From contig OZ021722.1 of NCBI GenBank assembly GCA_963978545.1, positions 14,192,801-14,256,800 of the forward strand: a DNA stretch of 64,000 nucleotides, written 5' to 3'. This document shows positions 1 to 11,800 of the stretch, in pieces. Numbering within the stretch: position 1 is the first letter of the stretch; the number at the start of each line of letters is the position of its first letter. Made by a program: the position numbers and the translations under genes. Origin of the DNA: Linyphia triangularis (lineage: Eukaryota > Arthropoda > Arachnida > Araneae > Linyphiidae). The notes beneath the pieces were generated by a model. It did not search any database and had not been told where the DNA came from. It saw nothing but the letters and a program-made list of their open reading frames with translations.

Positions 1-2269
1 ATAAGCAATGGAGAATCTCTGGTCTTTTAATAAAAAAAAATTATCTGTTTCTTTAAACAATTTTGAACAAATCACCTTTGTCATATGCTTATAATTGAGA
101 AATTAGTTCAGTAGAAAAAACAACAAAAACACTACGTTCTAAATTAGTTCCTATAAATTTTCAAGTGCAACAGTGTATTTTATCACAGACTTTTCAACAA
201 CACTTTTTACTATTTATTTTGATTTTATTTGGTGGTTAATTTAACAGTTTAAAAGAGATTTTTCTCTCTTATAAATTATTTATTACAATTTTAAACGGCT
301 TAAGCCAAAAATGAACGAGTTTATAAAAAAAAACAGAATTAGCATTTATTTCGTGATTGATAGTTTTTTTGTGTGCTTGGTTGAGGTTGGTGCAAACATA
401 TTTGCAGAGAACTTTATATAAATTAAATTCATACAAGCTCAATATATACAATTGAAATTTAAATACCAGTTTAAAATGATTTTCTTAAATGTTAGTAGAA
501 AATGTTTTCTGATGTAACAATTTAACAAAATGTTAATAATTTTATGCTTTTGTGCAAAATTGTGTTTTTCATTTTGCAATTCTGTTTTTTTTTTTTTTTT
601 TTTTTTTTTTTAATGGGCAGTAAATGCTGCACTGCATGATTTCTTTTATTGATAACAAATTCCAGTTCCGTAACAAAAAGAGCTTGGACAAAATAAAAAG
701 AGCTTAAGATTAGAAAAAGTTTGATGCAATAATTTGATTTTTAAATTTTAATGTAATCTTAATGCAAACAGAAATTAACAATTTTATATTTCAGGTTCAT
801 TTTCTTCGCCGAGGTAGAAACTTCAAAGGAAGATAAAATATGTAAAATAAAATATGTATTATAATAAACAGCTTGTATTAAATTTATGTTTTTATTATAA
901 ATATGCACTGCAGAAAGTGACAATTAATTTAAGAGTGCATGGTTTTTAAGCCATAAAATATCAATTAAATTATATTGGGTTTCAATTATCGGTCATTAAA
1001 ATGCAATTAAAATAGGAATGAAAGTATGAAAAATTATTCATTATATGAGTATTCATGTAAATATTATTGTGGATTTTTTTAAATAATAGATGTTTTTGTT
1101 AAACAATTTTTGGATGAAAACTTTTTCAATGGGGGGGGGGGGGGTCTGCAATTTTAATTCACTTTATTGCTTTTACATTTTTACAATATTATGATTGAAG
1201 TGAATGAACTAAAGCATTAAAATGAGGTTTATTTACTATCTATTTGATTCTTAATGCATCGAGAAAAATTATGTTTTAAAAATGAAAAGGGACTTCATAA
1301 ATGAAGTTGATCGGTGCAGAAAAAATATACTTCACAAGTTTAAAATTCAACCTTATATTTTTATGAAACCTTAGCATAAAAAGTTCAATGAGTATTGATT
1401 GACCAATAGGGATTTTAAATTCTACTGTTTTCTAGTTTAAAATTGCATGTATCTTTCTAAATCCTTGAATGTCAGACATTTTGTTATCTAAATGGTTTTT
1501 TTTGGTAGGGGATTTGAAAAAATTATTTTAAAAATGTTTAAGTATAACTTAACAAATTATTAAATGTTTTTGGGCAACAATGTGTTACTAAACATTGAAC
1601 AGCTCAAAATTGAATCTAAACGCATATAAGAATTATCATTTGCAACCACTTCTTCCACCAAAAAGAAAGTTCAGATATGTTGAGTGGCAAATTTACCCTA
1701 AACTGCTCTGTGATATAATAAAAAAATAGTAGCTAAAATTGCTCTTCCAGGGTTGGAAAAAAACATGTTTTTTTGGTTTAAACAGAGGTCTTTTTTTTTT
1801 ATCCTTTTCTAATTACATGTATACATATTTATAAATAAAATTTAACATAAACAAGAATAATTTATGTTTTATAAACAATGAATATTCCTTTTGAAAGTAA
1901 TTTGAACTAAGTAAATAAACAATTGTTGCTATTTATGGGGACATTCAAATCATATTAAATTTTAATATTTTATTTATAGGTACTATTTTTTAAATTCAAT
2001 ATATACAATAGTAATTGTTTACTACATAATACATAGAATATTGCCCTTCGATTCATTTGATACTTATAAAAACTTCAATAGTTTTTAATTGGAAGATTTA
2101 TTTTAAAAATACATTAGAACATATTGTATTTCAGCTAAAAATAAAAGTCATCTACAACATCAAATAATTTAAAAAATCTAATTATAAATAAAAATACAAT
2201 TTTAAATTATTCTTAAAAAAATATTTCGTTTTTCTGAGGGAAAAAAACAAAAACATTTGGTTTAAACCA
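1..2269. other. A+T-rich intergenic DNA, no gene recognised
   Basis: The only structures seen are a poly-T run near 587-611 and a G14 run at 1131-1144. The short open frame near 269-451 has no family signature. Confidence 0.6.
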
Positions 2270-2520
2270 ATGCTCATCGATATTGCCCAAGATTGCACAT
2301 CAATACTGGCCAAAACTACTCCTCGATATCGGCCAAAACTACGCATCGATATCGGCCAAAACTGCTCCTCGAGATCGGCCAAAACCGCACTGCGATATTG
2401 GCCAATATTGCAAAAATGTTAGCCGTTCGGTGCTGGCCGTTCCGACATTACCCAGGATTGGCCAATCTTCCAGAGCTCCGGTTTCCGACATTGGCCAATA
2501 CTGCTGTGCTACCTGGGTAA
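2270..2520. repeat. Degenerate minisatellite, ~22-24 bp unit
   Basis: Units centred on tcgatatcggccaaaact recur near 2278, 2302, 2325, 2347, 2371 and 2392. Looser versions (ccgacattggcc) run to about 2490. The block is much richer in G+C than its surroundings. It is open in several frames on both strands because the unit lacks stops, so the 66-83-residue frames across it are repeat artefacts (repeated IGQN and ISAKT peptides) and not genes. Confidence 0.75.
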
Positions 2521-2976
2521 TAGGAGAGAAATAAGAGAGCAATAACCACCTTCAGCCAATTTTATAAAAATCGTGTACTTACCGTCAGTAATTATCGTCA
2601 TAATTTTTCAGTCCCCCCCCCCCCCTCCCCCTCTTCTCCCCGATAAATAAAATCCCACCCTTACGGCGGAAATGTAAATCCACCACCTGTTCATTTCCAT
2701 CAGAATTACCTGTTATGATGTAATTATTCGCTAACAGTGTTCCACTGATTTACACAACACAACTAGTTCTTATATTTTTAAAAGGCTTTTCAAATTGCAA
2801 ACCCATTATAAATTTAAACAACTGAATCCACTTCTTTCCTACTATAAGAAAATCAAAATTCAGTAATTAAATTTTTTTATATTTCCCTGACAGCGTTCCA
2901 TTGCATTTTTACTTTACGCAACAGTCAATCTTATTCATTCCTACTTAATTCCCCCCCCCCCCCCTACTAAAATTTT
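2521..2976. other. Intergenic; poly-C tracts at 2613-2625 and 2951-2964
   Basis: No coding signal. Two C13-C14 tracts lie in otherwise A+T-rich DNA. Confidence 0.6.
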
Positions 2977-3412
2977 TTAATTTATACACGTGTCCAAGCT
3001 CCATGTTTTTGTTTTAAATACTATAGCTCTAAGAGACTACTACTGCCATCTGTGATACATTTTATAAACTATTCCTTGTTCTCAAGGTCGCTTTCCAGAA
3101 GCCATTTTTTAAAGATGTTAGTTCACAACTCCTAAGCGATAAAAATTCATATCAAACTTAGGTGATAATTTATTTATTTTTAATTGTTTTCCTTAAACTA
3201 TAATTTTTAAATTTACACACGCGTCCAAGCGCCATGTTTTAGTTTTAAATTCTGTGTCTCCAAAAGACTACTACTGCCATCTGTGATACTTTTTATAAAC
3301 TATTCCTTGTTCTCAAGGTCGCTTTCCAGAAGCCATTTTTTAAGATTTTAGTTCACAACTCCGAAACAAAAAAAATTCATGTCAAAAACAAAAGTGATCA
3401 TTTTTTAAATCT
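2977..3412. repeat. 231-bp direct tandem duplication (two copies)
   Basis: Copy 1 (about 2977-3180) and copy 2 (about 3208-3412) share cgtccaagc, gactactactgccatctgtg and an identical stretch from attccttgttctcaaggtcg to agaagccattttt. Matching landmarks are offset by 231 bp. The copies differ at scattered bases, so the duplication is not recent. A fragment at 3675-3697 (actacttctgccatctaccg) may be a third relic. Confidence 0.8.
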
Positions 3413-5580
3413 CCAGTAGGAAGGAAGTTAGGCTCTCAATTTATATTATTTCTTATCCATTTTTAATAATGTAAAAAATTATTTTATACTTGTCTGATCT
3501 AATTCTGAGACCATTATGACAAATCCGTTTCTCGGAAAAGCAAAGGATACTTGTACAGTACTTCTTATCTTTTAATCCTCCAAGATTTCTTACAAATTAC
3601 AGCAAGTCGCGTTTTTAAGGTTAATATATTTTGATTTCTGTAATATACGATAAAGAAGCCTCTTCCGAACTACTTCTGCCATCTACCGACTGAAAGTGTT
3701 ACTATAAGTAAATTATAACCCTTTCACTGTGCTCTTTTTAGATATCTATATTCCTTGGAGATTTGAACACAATTATTGAATTATCTTTTCGAGACTTTTC
3801 AAGAGATTTTTCGTAGTGGCCATCGGTAAAGCTCCCCCCTCCCCCCCCCCCCCTCTATTGCCCTGTTCTCAATCGTTACTACATGCATTTGCATACAATA
3901 GTGATAGACAAATGTTCTCAAATTTTACATGTATTAAGGATGTGGTACGAAACTTCTTGTTAAGCTAAAACACATTTTTCGAAATAAGCCCGGCTGACAT
4001 TTTAAATTTCATTCACTTCAATATTTTGCATTTCGCGCTTTTTACTAGTAATCTTCCTTTTACTGATAACTAGCCAACTTGGTTGTATAATTTCGCCACC
4101 AATGACTGAAATTAGTGCTTATTTCTGTAGCTAAATGTAAGTAATTTTCAGTAGGATGTTATGAATAAAAATAAAAACATTTAAATGAAAATAATGATAC
4201 AAAAGATTAATGGCATAAAAAAATGTATTTATCAAACAAAAACTTATAATAATTAAATACCATAGTAAATCATTGTAAATTAAATATTATAATTTATAAA
4301 AATTGTACGAGCATTTTTATTTATAATATTTTTAATTTGGAGAATGATTTAAAAACAGTAAGTAAATGGTTAAAACAACCAAACAATATTTTAACACATA
4401 TACATTGGGTTTGCCAATCCGACCACTATATTTCGATATTGTAAAGTTCGAAATTAAACATTTATTTATAAATATACTCAAGTCTTCGGGTCTTGGTCTT
4501 TGTTGCAAACTTTTCTATAACTTGGTTATAAAAATTGCCACTTTTTCGAAGTGTCACCAACATATCTTTTTCAATCGACAAGAGAGAAAGGTTGCTCAAA
4601 CCATCTTGATTTTGAGTCGAGCGAGTTTTTCGTGATTCTGTCCCATTGGGAATCGGCGAAAATTACGATAAAGAACCACGAACATAAACGAACAAATATT
4701 AATTGACTAGTTTTTTTTTTTTTGTATTATATTTTTTATGTTTTTATGTATTTATAAAAAAGAAAAATAATCACTGCTTGTTAAAATCTATAAAATAGTA
4801 ACACATTTTAATAAATTAAATTCTGATACATAATGAAAGATAATTAATGAATAATAATGAATAATAAAACATAATTACAATAAATAATGAAAACTTGAAA
4901 AATAATAATGTTTTTATTGTAATTTATTACAAGTCCTTACCCACTCCCCCATCTCCGTTTTTGATCAATACATACTAAATGCATTTACATACAATCATGA
5001 TAAACAAATATACCCAAATTTAGTTGCCGTTCACGAGGGGATATGTAACCCTTCCTTTTCAGCTTCTCAAAATAAAAGTTTAAAACGTTACGACCAATTT
5101 TAATCCAGACCCAATTCATTCGATTGGAGAATATGGAGTGTGTATTGAAATCGTATCGCAAGCCTATATTATCAATGAAATTAAAAAAGTCACACAAGTA
5201 CATAAAAACTTAAATGCAAACATCCAAACAAAGGTGCCCATGAGAATTTATAAAATTAAAAAAAAAGTATTAATTATATTCTCCCGTCAAGTTCAAAATC
5301 AAATTTGATGAATCAAAGTAAATTTAAACTAATTTGAACTAAGGTTCACTGAATTTAACTAAGGTTCACTGGCAGGAGACATAATAAAAGTTCTAAAAAA
5401 TGCGCTAAACCGATGTCCCAGCTAATCTAAATAACAGTTTCAGATTTCTAGTATTTTTAATTATTAAAATACTTTCATCCGTATATTACCCAATCATATG
5501 TCACTTAGTAGTCATCTAAATTGTATATGGAAGAAATAAATTAAAATGGAAGTAATACATAGTATTGAAAATAAAACACT
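3413..5580. other. Intergenic, with a dispersed repeat pair
   Basis: Two related stretches, about 3880-3945 and 4972-5020, share catttgcatacaat and gataaacaaat-like text. Each follows a C-rich tract (3835-3853 and 4938-4955). No coding signal was recognised. Confidence 0.5.
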
Positions 5581-6070
5581 TTAAAATCTTTTATCGCCGA
5601 TTTGAAGATATCACGCCAAACGTCAGGAATACGCCTACAAGAACTATCGCAACCCTAAACGTATTCGGTATAATCTCCGATGACCTGAGAGCCCCGTCGA
5701 CGAATCAGATTCGCTGATTGATGCCTTCACAAACAGATTGAAACTATAGAAAAGACGGATTCGGAAAGGATGACCGAATCTCATAGAGGGCAGCACGAAC
5801 GAAATTTCCTTTAATGGATTTTTTATCACTTTCTTGTGTAACTTATTAGGAAACAGTTATAAAAATGTTTTTTTTTAAGAAATACTGCACAGAGTAATTA
5901 AGAATATTGTTATTAAATTGAAAAAACCCTCCAAAAAAGAAACAATTTTTTATTTGCGTGAATTGTTTACATGAGATTTATGCACTCATCGCCGAAACCA
6001 CCGATGACCGGGCCTCTCGCCACTGAGGGGAAGATTTTTAGTGTTACTCTAGACCCCCAACATCCCAATG
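5581..6070. other. G+C-richer patch of unknown origin
   Basis: At 5590-5850 and 5985-6060 the composition rises sharply. Motifs such as tctccgatgacc and caccgatgaccgggcc recur. Several frames are open for 20-60 codons with no family match, so this looks like decayed repeat DNA and not a gene. Confidence 0.4.
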
Positions 6071-6384
6071 TTTCCATATGAATAAGAAACACTTGGTAAT
6101 CGTAGATGATTTTTTTAAAAAATATGTTTTTAACCTACTGTATTACACTAAAATAGCTATTAGGTGCAAAAACTTTGAAATGAATAAAGGATTAGCAAAT
6201 CTGAGCATAAAAAATCGTTAAACGTTGTTTTCGGTCTTATATAAAAAGTCGTTTAAAAATGGGAATGTTTTTGTTTTCCAATTGTTGTGATAGTGTTTCA
6301 GTTCTACATGGCTCTTTTATTTAAAGCATCATAAATGTCGAATAAAATTGCTTGTGCGCTTAAAAATACTATCTCCATAAATAA

Positions 6385-6760
6385 ATTCAAATATAATCCA
6401 TAAAAACAAAGTTTTTAATATAAATCCTTTATATTCATTGACATTGTGCCGATTCTGTTGTCAGGATGTGCTTGGTGTTAGTATCCAATTTTAAATATTA
6501 AAAACATCTCTATCAGCAAAATATGCAGTAAACGATTTCTCAAAATTTATTTATTAAAAATGAATGTGAATTTATGCATTAACATACAAATATTTTTTAT
6601 TTATTGTGATTAAAACAAATTTATTAATTATTAAAATAATTTTGGCAGCAGGAAAGAGTTTCAACAATGTGATCGGTTAAAATTCTTTCACTACAGCTTT
6701 GCTACACAACGCAAAGTTGAATTGACTGAACTTTATTCCTTGATGAATTCATGTCTAATT
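6385..6760. repeat. Dispersed repeat, copy A (paired with 53370-53720)
   Basis: This stretch shares with 53370-53720 the ordered blocks aaagtttttaat, aatcctttatat, ttctgttg, tgtgcttggtgtt, aattttaaatat and a 20-bp block around attaaaaatgaatgtgaatt. It is a non-coding dispersed element of unknown class. Confidence 0.65.
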
Positions 6761-7306
6761 ATCTTTTATTTATTTTGATTAAAACAACTTTGGAAACTAG
6801 TAAAGTTTCAAAACTATTTTTTTCTTATTATTGCTAAATTATCATTGCAATCTTGAGTATTATCAATATGACCTTTAAAATAGTGCACTAAATGCGTAGT
6901 ATTACATTATTTTCTTATGACACAATACCCCAATATCTAGAAAATAAACATTGATTTTATAAAACATTTTTAAAAGTGCAAAATATAAATTTTTACCCAC
7001 TATTCAGGTAACATTGCCCTAGAAATCCATAAGGAAATAATATTCTTAAAATTTGCATTAAACTAGTTTTTAAAAATGGGAAAGCAGTATAGAGTTGGAT
7101 AAAAAAAAAGTTTCAAAATAAAATTCCTTTTCAGTTTGAAAAGCTTATACAATTCTGCCATTTTTTAAAAAAAAACTGACTTACTTTACTTGGTAAAAAG
7201 TTGTTAAAATTTGAGGTCTTTTTTCCTTGTTAATACAACCCCCCCCCCCCTTGTTGCACAATTGTGTACTTCTTTCCATGCTACTAATTAGACAAAGAGG
7301 TGATAA
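6761..7306. other. Intergenic A+T-rich DNA; C12 tract at 7239-7250
   Basis: No gene or structured repeat seen. Confidence 0.5.
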
Positions 7307-7760
7307 TGTGCTGCCATCTGGAGTTTGTTTTTGGAACCAGCAACAATGGTAATGGTAATCTTAATTAAATGTTGAATTTGATAAAAAATATATTTACTAC
7401 TTACATTTCAAATATGAGAATTCTCCAAATAATGGAAGTTTCCAAAACGCTTGTTTTAATAATATAGATTTTTGGACAGTGTATATTTTGTGATGATCCC
7501 CTTTCGAAAATCAGAATTGATATACCAATTTAGAAGTAACTTGTGACAAAAACATGGCTTTAAATTTATAGCAATCAACCCACTTACGAAATCACTTTGT
7601 TTGACAAAGGCTTTTCGAATTCATTTTTGAATTATTTTACATTTCATGAATAATTCCTGAGAAATAGTTTATTTACAATTGTAAATTGTTTTATATGTTT
7701 GAAAATTTAAGTTTAAAAAATCAGAAATAGTACACAAATTTTGGAATAGATGGCAGCACA
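7307..7760. mobile_element. Possible short-TIR element (tgtgctgccatct ends)
   Basis: tgtgctgccatct at 7307-7319 is matched in inverted orientation by agatggcagcaca at 7748-7760. No target-site duplication was found. It could be a decayed MITE or two unrelated copies of a common motif. Confidence 0.35.
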
Positions 7761-7987
7761 AAGTAAAAAAAAAGGTCTTGACCTAAATACATCAAAGAAT
7801 ACTATAGAATAAAACCTCTCAGCCATAAAATACAAAATCAAACTATAATGAACTTCAAAAAAAGTAATTCCTCTAAGAAATCTTACTTGTGAATGGACCC
7901 ACTGGCTTTATATATTTTCAGGTACAATACGAAGTAATATGTGAGACAGACATTTGTGGTACAAATGTGCAAACACAAGAAATACAA

Positions 7988-8773
7988 ATATGTTTCTTAA
8001 AACACTTTATTAACATCAGAGCAATTAAGCTTTGGATACTCAGTGGAGGACTAACACTGTAGTCCAAACTTAAGACTTTACAAAATTTCTCTTATTTCCA
8101 CAAATAACCTGACAGAATATGCATTACCTAACTACAGAATAGTATCGAGTAGCAGAAAATGCAGATGCACAGGTAAACCTTTTTTTTTTGGCATCATCTA
8201 GTAGTGTAGTTTACATCAACAAGTTCCTCAAAGAGGCAGAAGTACAATTGCCACACCCTCGGTGTATGCATAAAATAGAAATTTTTATCCGTAGGAACAA
8301 AATAATATTTTTGATGACTCCAATTGAAGTGTGAGGGGGAAAGTATTCCAATGGGGTGAGTAGGATCCTAAACAAAAACGGGGACTACATTTAAAAATTC
8401 ATTATCACAATAATAAAAGTAAAAAACAAAAACCCAAACTGGGATATATGCACAAACAGGTTAACCACCACAATCCAGCAGTCTTTTGAAGGCAACCCAT
8501 TAATGATTCCTGCGTTTTTAAGTGCTGACCCAAACCAGTTAGCTCCGGAGCTAAACTTGGGACAAATGTTTATGAAGACGCTTCATTAATACTGTGGTGA
8601 TGTGTATGAATGCTAGGTGGAAGATTTTGATCAGTGAACTGGCTGTAGATGCGTCAGAAGGCTTAATTGGTTGTTGTTTTACCAGAGAAATTAAAAAGTG
8701 TTTTGAGAAATAAGGATTCCACTGCCGCTGCCAAGTCCGAGATGAGTTATGTCTTATGATTTTGCATTTTTCT
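7988..8773 (-). other. Caprin 3' UTR (predicted)
   Basis: About 0.78 kb follows the stop codon without an obvious transposon end. On the minus strand an AATAAA hexamer occurs at 8006-8011, which predicts cleavage near 7985-7995. The extent is inferred from this signal only. Confidence 0.6.
8006..8011 (-). terminator. Poly(A) signal AATAAA for Caprin
   Basis: The plus strand reads tttatt, i.e. AATAAA on the coding strand, about 760 nt after the stop. I saw no other AATAAA between it and the stop codon. Confidence 0.55.
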
Positions 8774-8883
8774 TTACTGCTGCGTCTGTTGCTGTGGAGA
8801 TGCTTGCTGTGGCTGCTGCTGTCGTTCAGCTGGCTGCGTCCTGTAGTTGCCACGACCTCGGCCGTTGCCATTGCCTCTTGGGC
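8774..8883 (-). CDS. Caprin: Caprin exon 12, last RGG repeat, Gln-rich C-terminus and stop
   Basis: Encodes PRGNGNGRGRGNYRTQPAER followed by QQQPQQASPQQQTQQ and TAA at 8774-8776. PRGNGNGRGRG matches the vertebrate PRGAPRGRGG just before the end, and the terminal TQQ resembles NTQQVN. The acceptor is TTCAG|GC after an AT-rich tract. Confidence 0.91.
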
Positions 8884-11800
8884 CTGAAATATTTTAATAC
8901 TAGTTAGTTCGATTGCAAGTTTAAGGGTGATCAGAAGACTATAAAAAAAATACAAGGAATACTTCTTAAGGTTTTACATGTATTGAAAACCATCAAATAA
9001 AAAATAAGTCAAGATGATTACTACAAGTATAAAGCAATATTTTTGACAAGTTGTCTTTTAAGGTGTCACATTAATCGCTAAATACAAAAAGGGCCAATAT
9101 ATTAAGTTAAAAAGAGTGAAGTCTAAAGCAAAAACGAATCTTACGAAAGAAACAAACTAAAAAAGGGTCTAGTCCAGGACTATTTTCAAAATTGGTTTCC
9201 AAGAACACCAACATATGGCAGCAGTTGTATTGTTTTCTCATTGTGTATCCTTCTTGAGTATGTTTTCAACAATTACATTGCTTTTATTTATTGACTTAAA
9301 GTTAAAAGAGTGAAAGCTATAGGCTTATAAAAATTGAATCGCTAAAGTTAAAAAAGGTCTAGTCAAGGATCCTTTACACATTTAATTTTCTAATTTAGTT
9401 ACCTTCATGAGTATGTTTTCATCATTTACATTGCTTTTTTTATTTGACTAAGGGTTGTGGCAATTTGACATTCAAAAACCTCATTCATAGTATATCATAA
9501 AATGAAGTCCGATTATTCAGACTTCATCTCAGGTGGTAAATGCTAAATTGCCATAGACCTCTGGTATCAAATGTTTAAAGCATTTAGCAATTTTAAGTTT
9601 AGAGAAAAGATACATTTTGACTGTGTTTTTTTTTTCCTTTTTAAAAATGATAAATTTGCTACGTTACTATAGAATTAAGCAAAATCCATTTGAATATCTC
9701 AAGCTTGCAATTAGGTTAGAAATTATATGGTGTTTAGCAGTTAATCTTAATTACTTAGAAATTTGTTTTTGATGATTTACATTTTCAATTTACAAATCAA
9801 ATATTAAAGAAATTATTAGTTTAATTTTATACATGGTTGACTTAGTTGCTTTGCAAAAAATTGTCTTTCATCACTGCAGTTAGATTTGAATTTCGAAGGT
9901 ATGCAAATTTGTTCTTGTAAGGTTTGTAAGCTGTAAATTTTTCCGCCTACAATTAATCATGCATTTTCATCCGAGTATAATGTAAATGTAAACGATTCAA
10001 AATTAAACATGGGTTCAAAACTTAAAATAAAAGATTGCTTGATACTTTATCAAAATAGAAATTACGTGTAACTGAAATTGATCTTTACAACAAAAATGTG
10101 ATTATAAGCTCCAAAGAAATCCATTGTTCTTAAAACTTTTAAATAAAAAAACCCACAAATTCTTAGTATTTTTTATAAAACTTCAACAATATTCGTAGCT
10201 TTTTTTTTTTTTTTTTTAACTTTCTGCAGAAAAGAAGCATAATATGTAAAATTCAATTAACATACATTACCATTGTACCATTTTGAGCATGCTAAGGAAA
10301 TATAAATAGCCAAAATCAAAATAGCAAGTAATTTAAAGTTTTATCAGGGAAACTTGCGGAGATAGTTTGCAAGACTCGTCGGCAGCAATGCCGAACTGCT
10401 TCTGCCTGTCCCATTTCTTGCAAAATTAATGACCAATAAGCATATTTTACTTGAAATGAGCTTTTCACCGATTTCAATTGATCAATTTCTTTTACAAAAA
10501 CCAGTAACATTGTTTACCAATTGCGAAAAACACAAAAGGTGGAAATCAAAATATGAAAATGACACGATTGAAATTTCATACAATTGTAATTGTGCCTCCT
10601 AAAATTGGAAATAAGTAGAAACGCCTTAAAATTTAGCCTACTGTAACATTAATTTTATTAGAAAATTAATGGCTTTTAAAGCTCACCATATTTGTCAATA
10701 ATTAATACAAATACTGTCTGGTTAAATAAAAATATTTCACAATATGAGCTGTAATTTAACTTACCTCGGTTATTGCCTCTCCTGAAATTGCCATTGTAAC
10801 CATTCCTATCCTGGTAATAGTGATTTTGGTAACCACCTGAGAAGGGAAACTAAATATTAATATTGAAAGAAGTAATATGTTTTATAATATTCATACACAT
10901 TTAACTATATTAATGTGAAGCACTATTCAAGAAAAGTTTACTTCAATCCTTAAGAACCCAAAAACTATTAAATTATAAAAGCATATAAATCTATATCTAT
11001 TACGATTGATTGCGCCATAGTAAATTTACAGTAAAAATCAAAACAAGCATTTTTAGAGCTAGAGCATGAAAAAGAATGGAAAACTTTATATAAAAAAAAT
11101 AAAATACAAAATTCACTAACTACAGCCATATTAGCTAACTTCAAGGTAATTTAAAAAATAACACAAATAAAACATGTTATTTTCTTTAATATTTGTCACA
11201 TGCTGTTTCCTGTTCATAGCATAAATTCAAAACACTGTCCTAAATATTTACTGAACTTGGGCATGCATGAACATAAAATTTAAATAATCAGCATTTTGCT
11301 ATTCTGTCACAAATTTCACTAGGTATGCATGTATCTTTCATGAAAAGTGATGTCTTTTGAAGTCAACTAAAGATAAACAACATATAATGTATGAAAGAAA
11401 ACGCCTGAAATTAACAGCTTCTTATAAAATTACTCATAGATGTATAGAAATAAAATTGTGTACAGTAAAAATATTATCTTAAACCACAAAAGTACATATT
11501 AAATGAGGCAAAAAATCATTTTCATAAAACATGACTAACACAGGGTTCATACTGTTTTGACAAGAAAAAAAAATACAATGATTTTTTTTTTAAAAAATCC
11601 ACTGGCCCTTTACTTGGATGCAGTAGTGCATTCAGATATTTTTTGGAGAAGGATGTTTAAATTCTTTATTTGATTTACATTAAATACATAAATCAAAAAC
11701 ACATCACTTTCAGTTAATTATATTTAATAAAATGTCAAAATGAAAGTAAAAAAAAATCAAGTACAGGATAAAAACTTTCTTAGTTATGGATGCCTATAGA

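Noticed and set aside
795..880. Possible plus-strand 3' terminal exon (tatatttcag|g, short frame, then AATAAA)
   Set aside because: Only 13-22 codons open in any frame and no upstream exon or family match; acceptor-like and AATAAA strings are common in A+T-rich DNA.
2182..2542. Four overlapping open frames on both strands
   Set aside because: By-products of a stop-free 22-24-bp minisatellite; peptides are just the repeated unit.
5590..5850. G+C-richer stretch with frames such as PESPVDESDSLIDAFTNRLK
   Set aside because: Frames are short and interrupted, no initiation or splice context, and no recognisable family.
8551..8955. 134-residue minus-strand open frame
   Set aside because: Overlaps Caprin exon 12 in another frame; the RGG/Gln-rich frame with the splice acceptor is the coding one.
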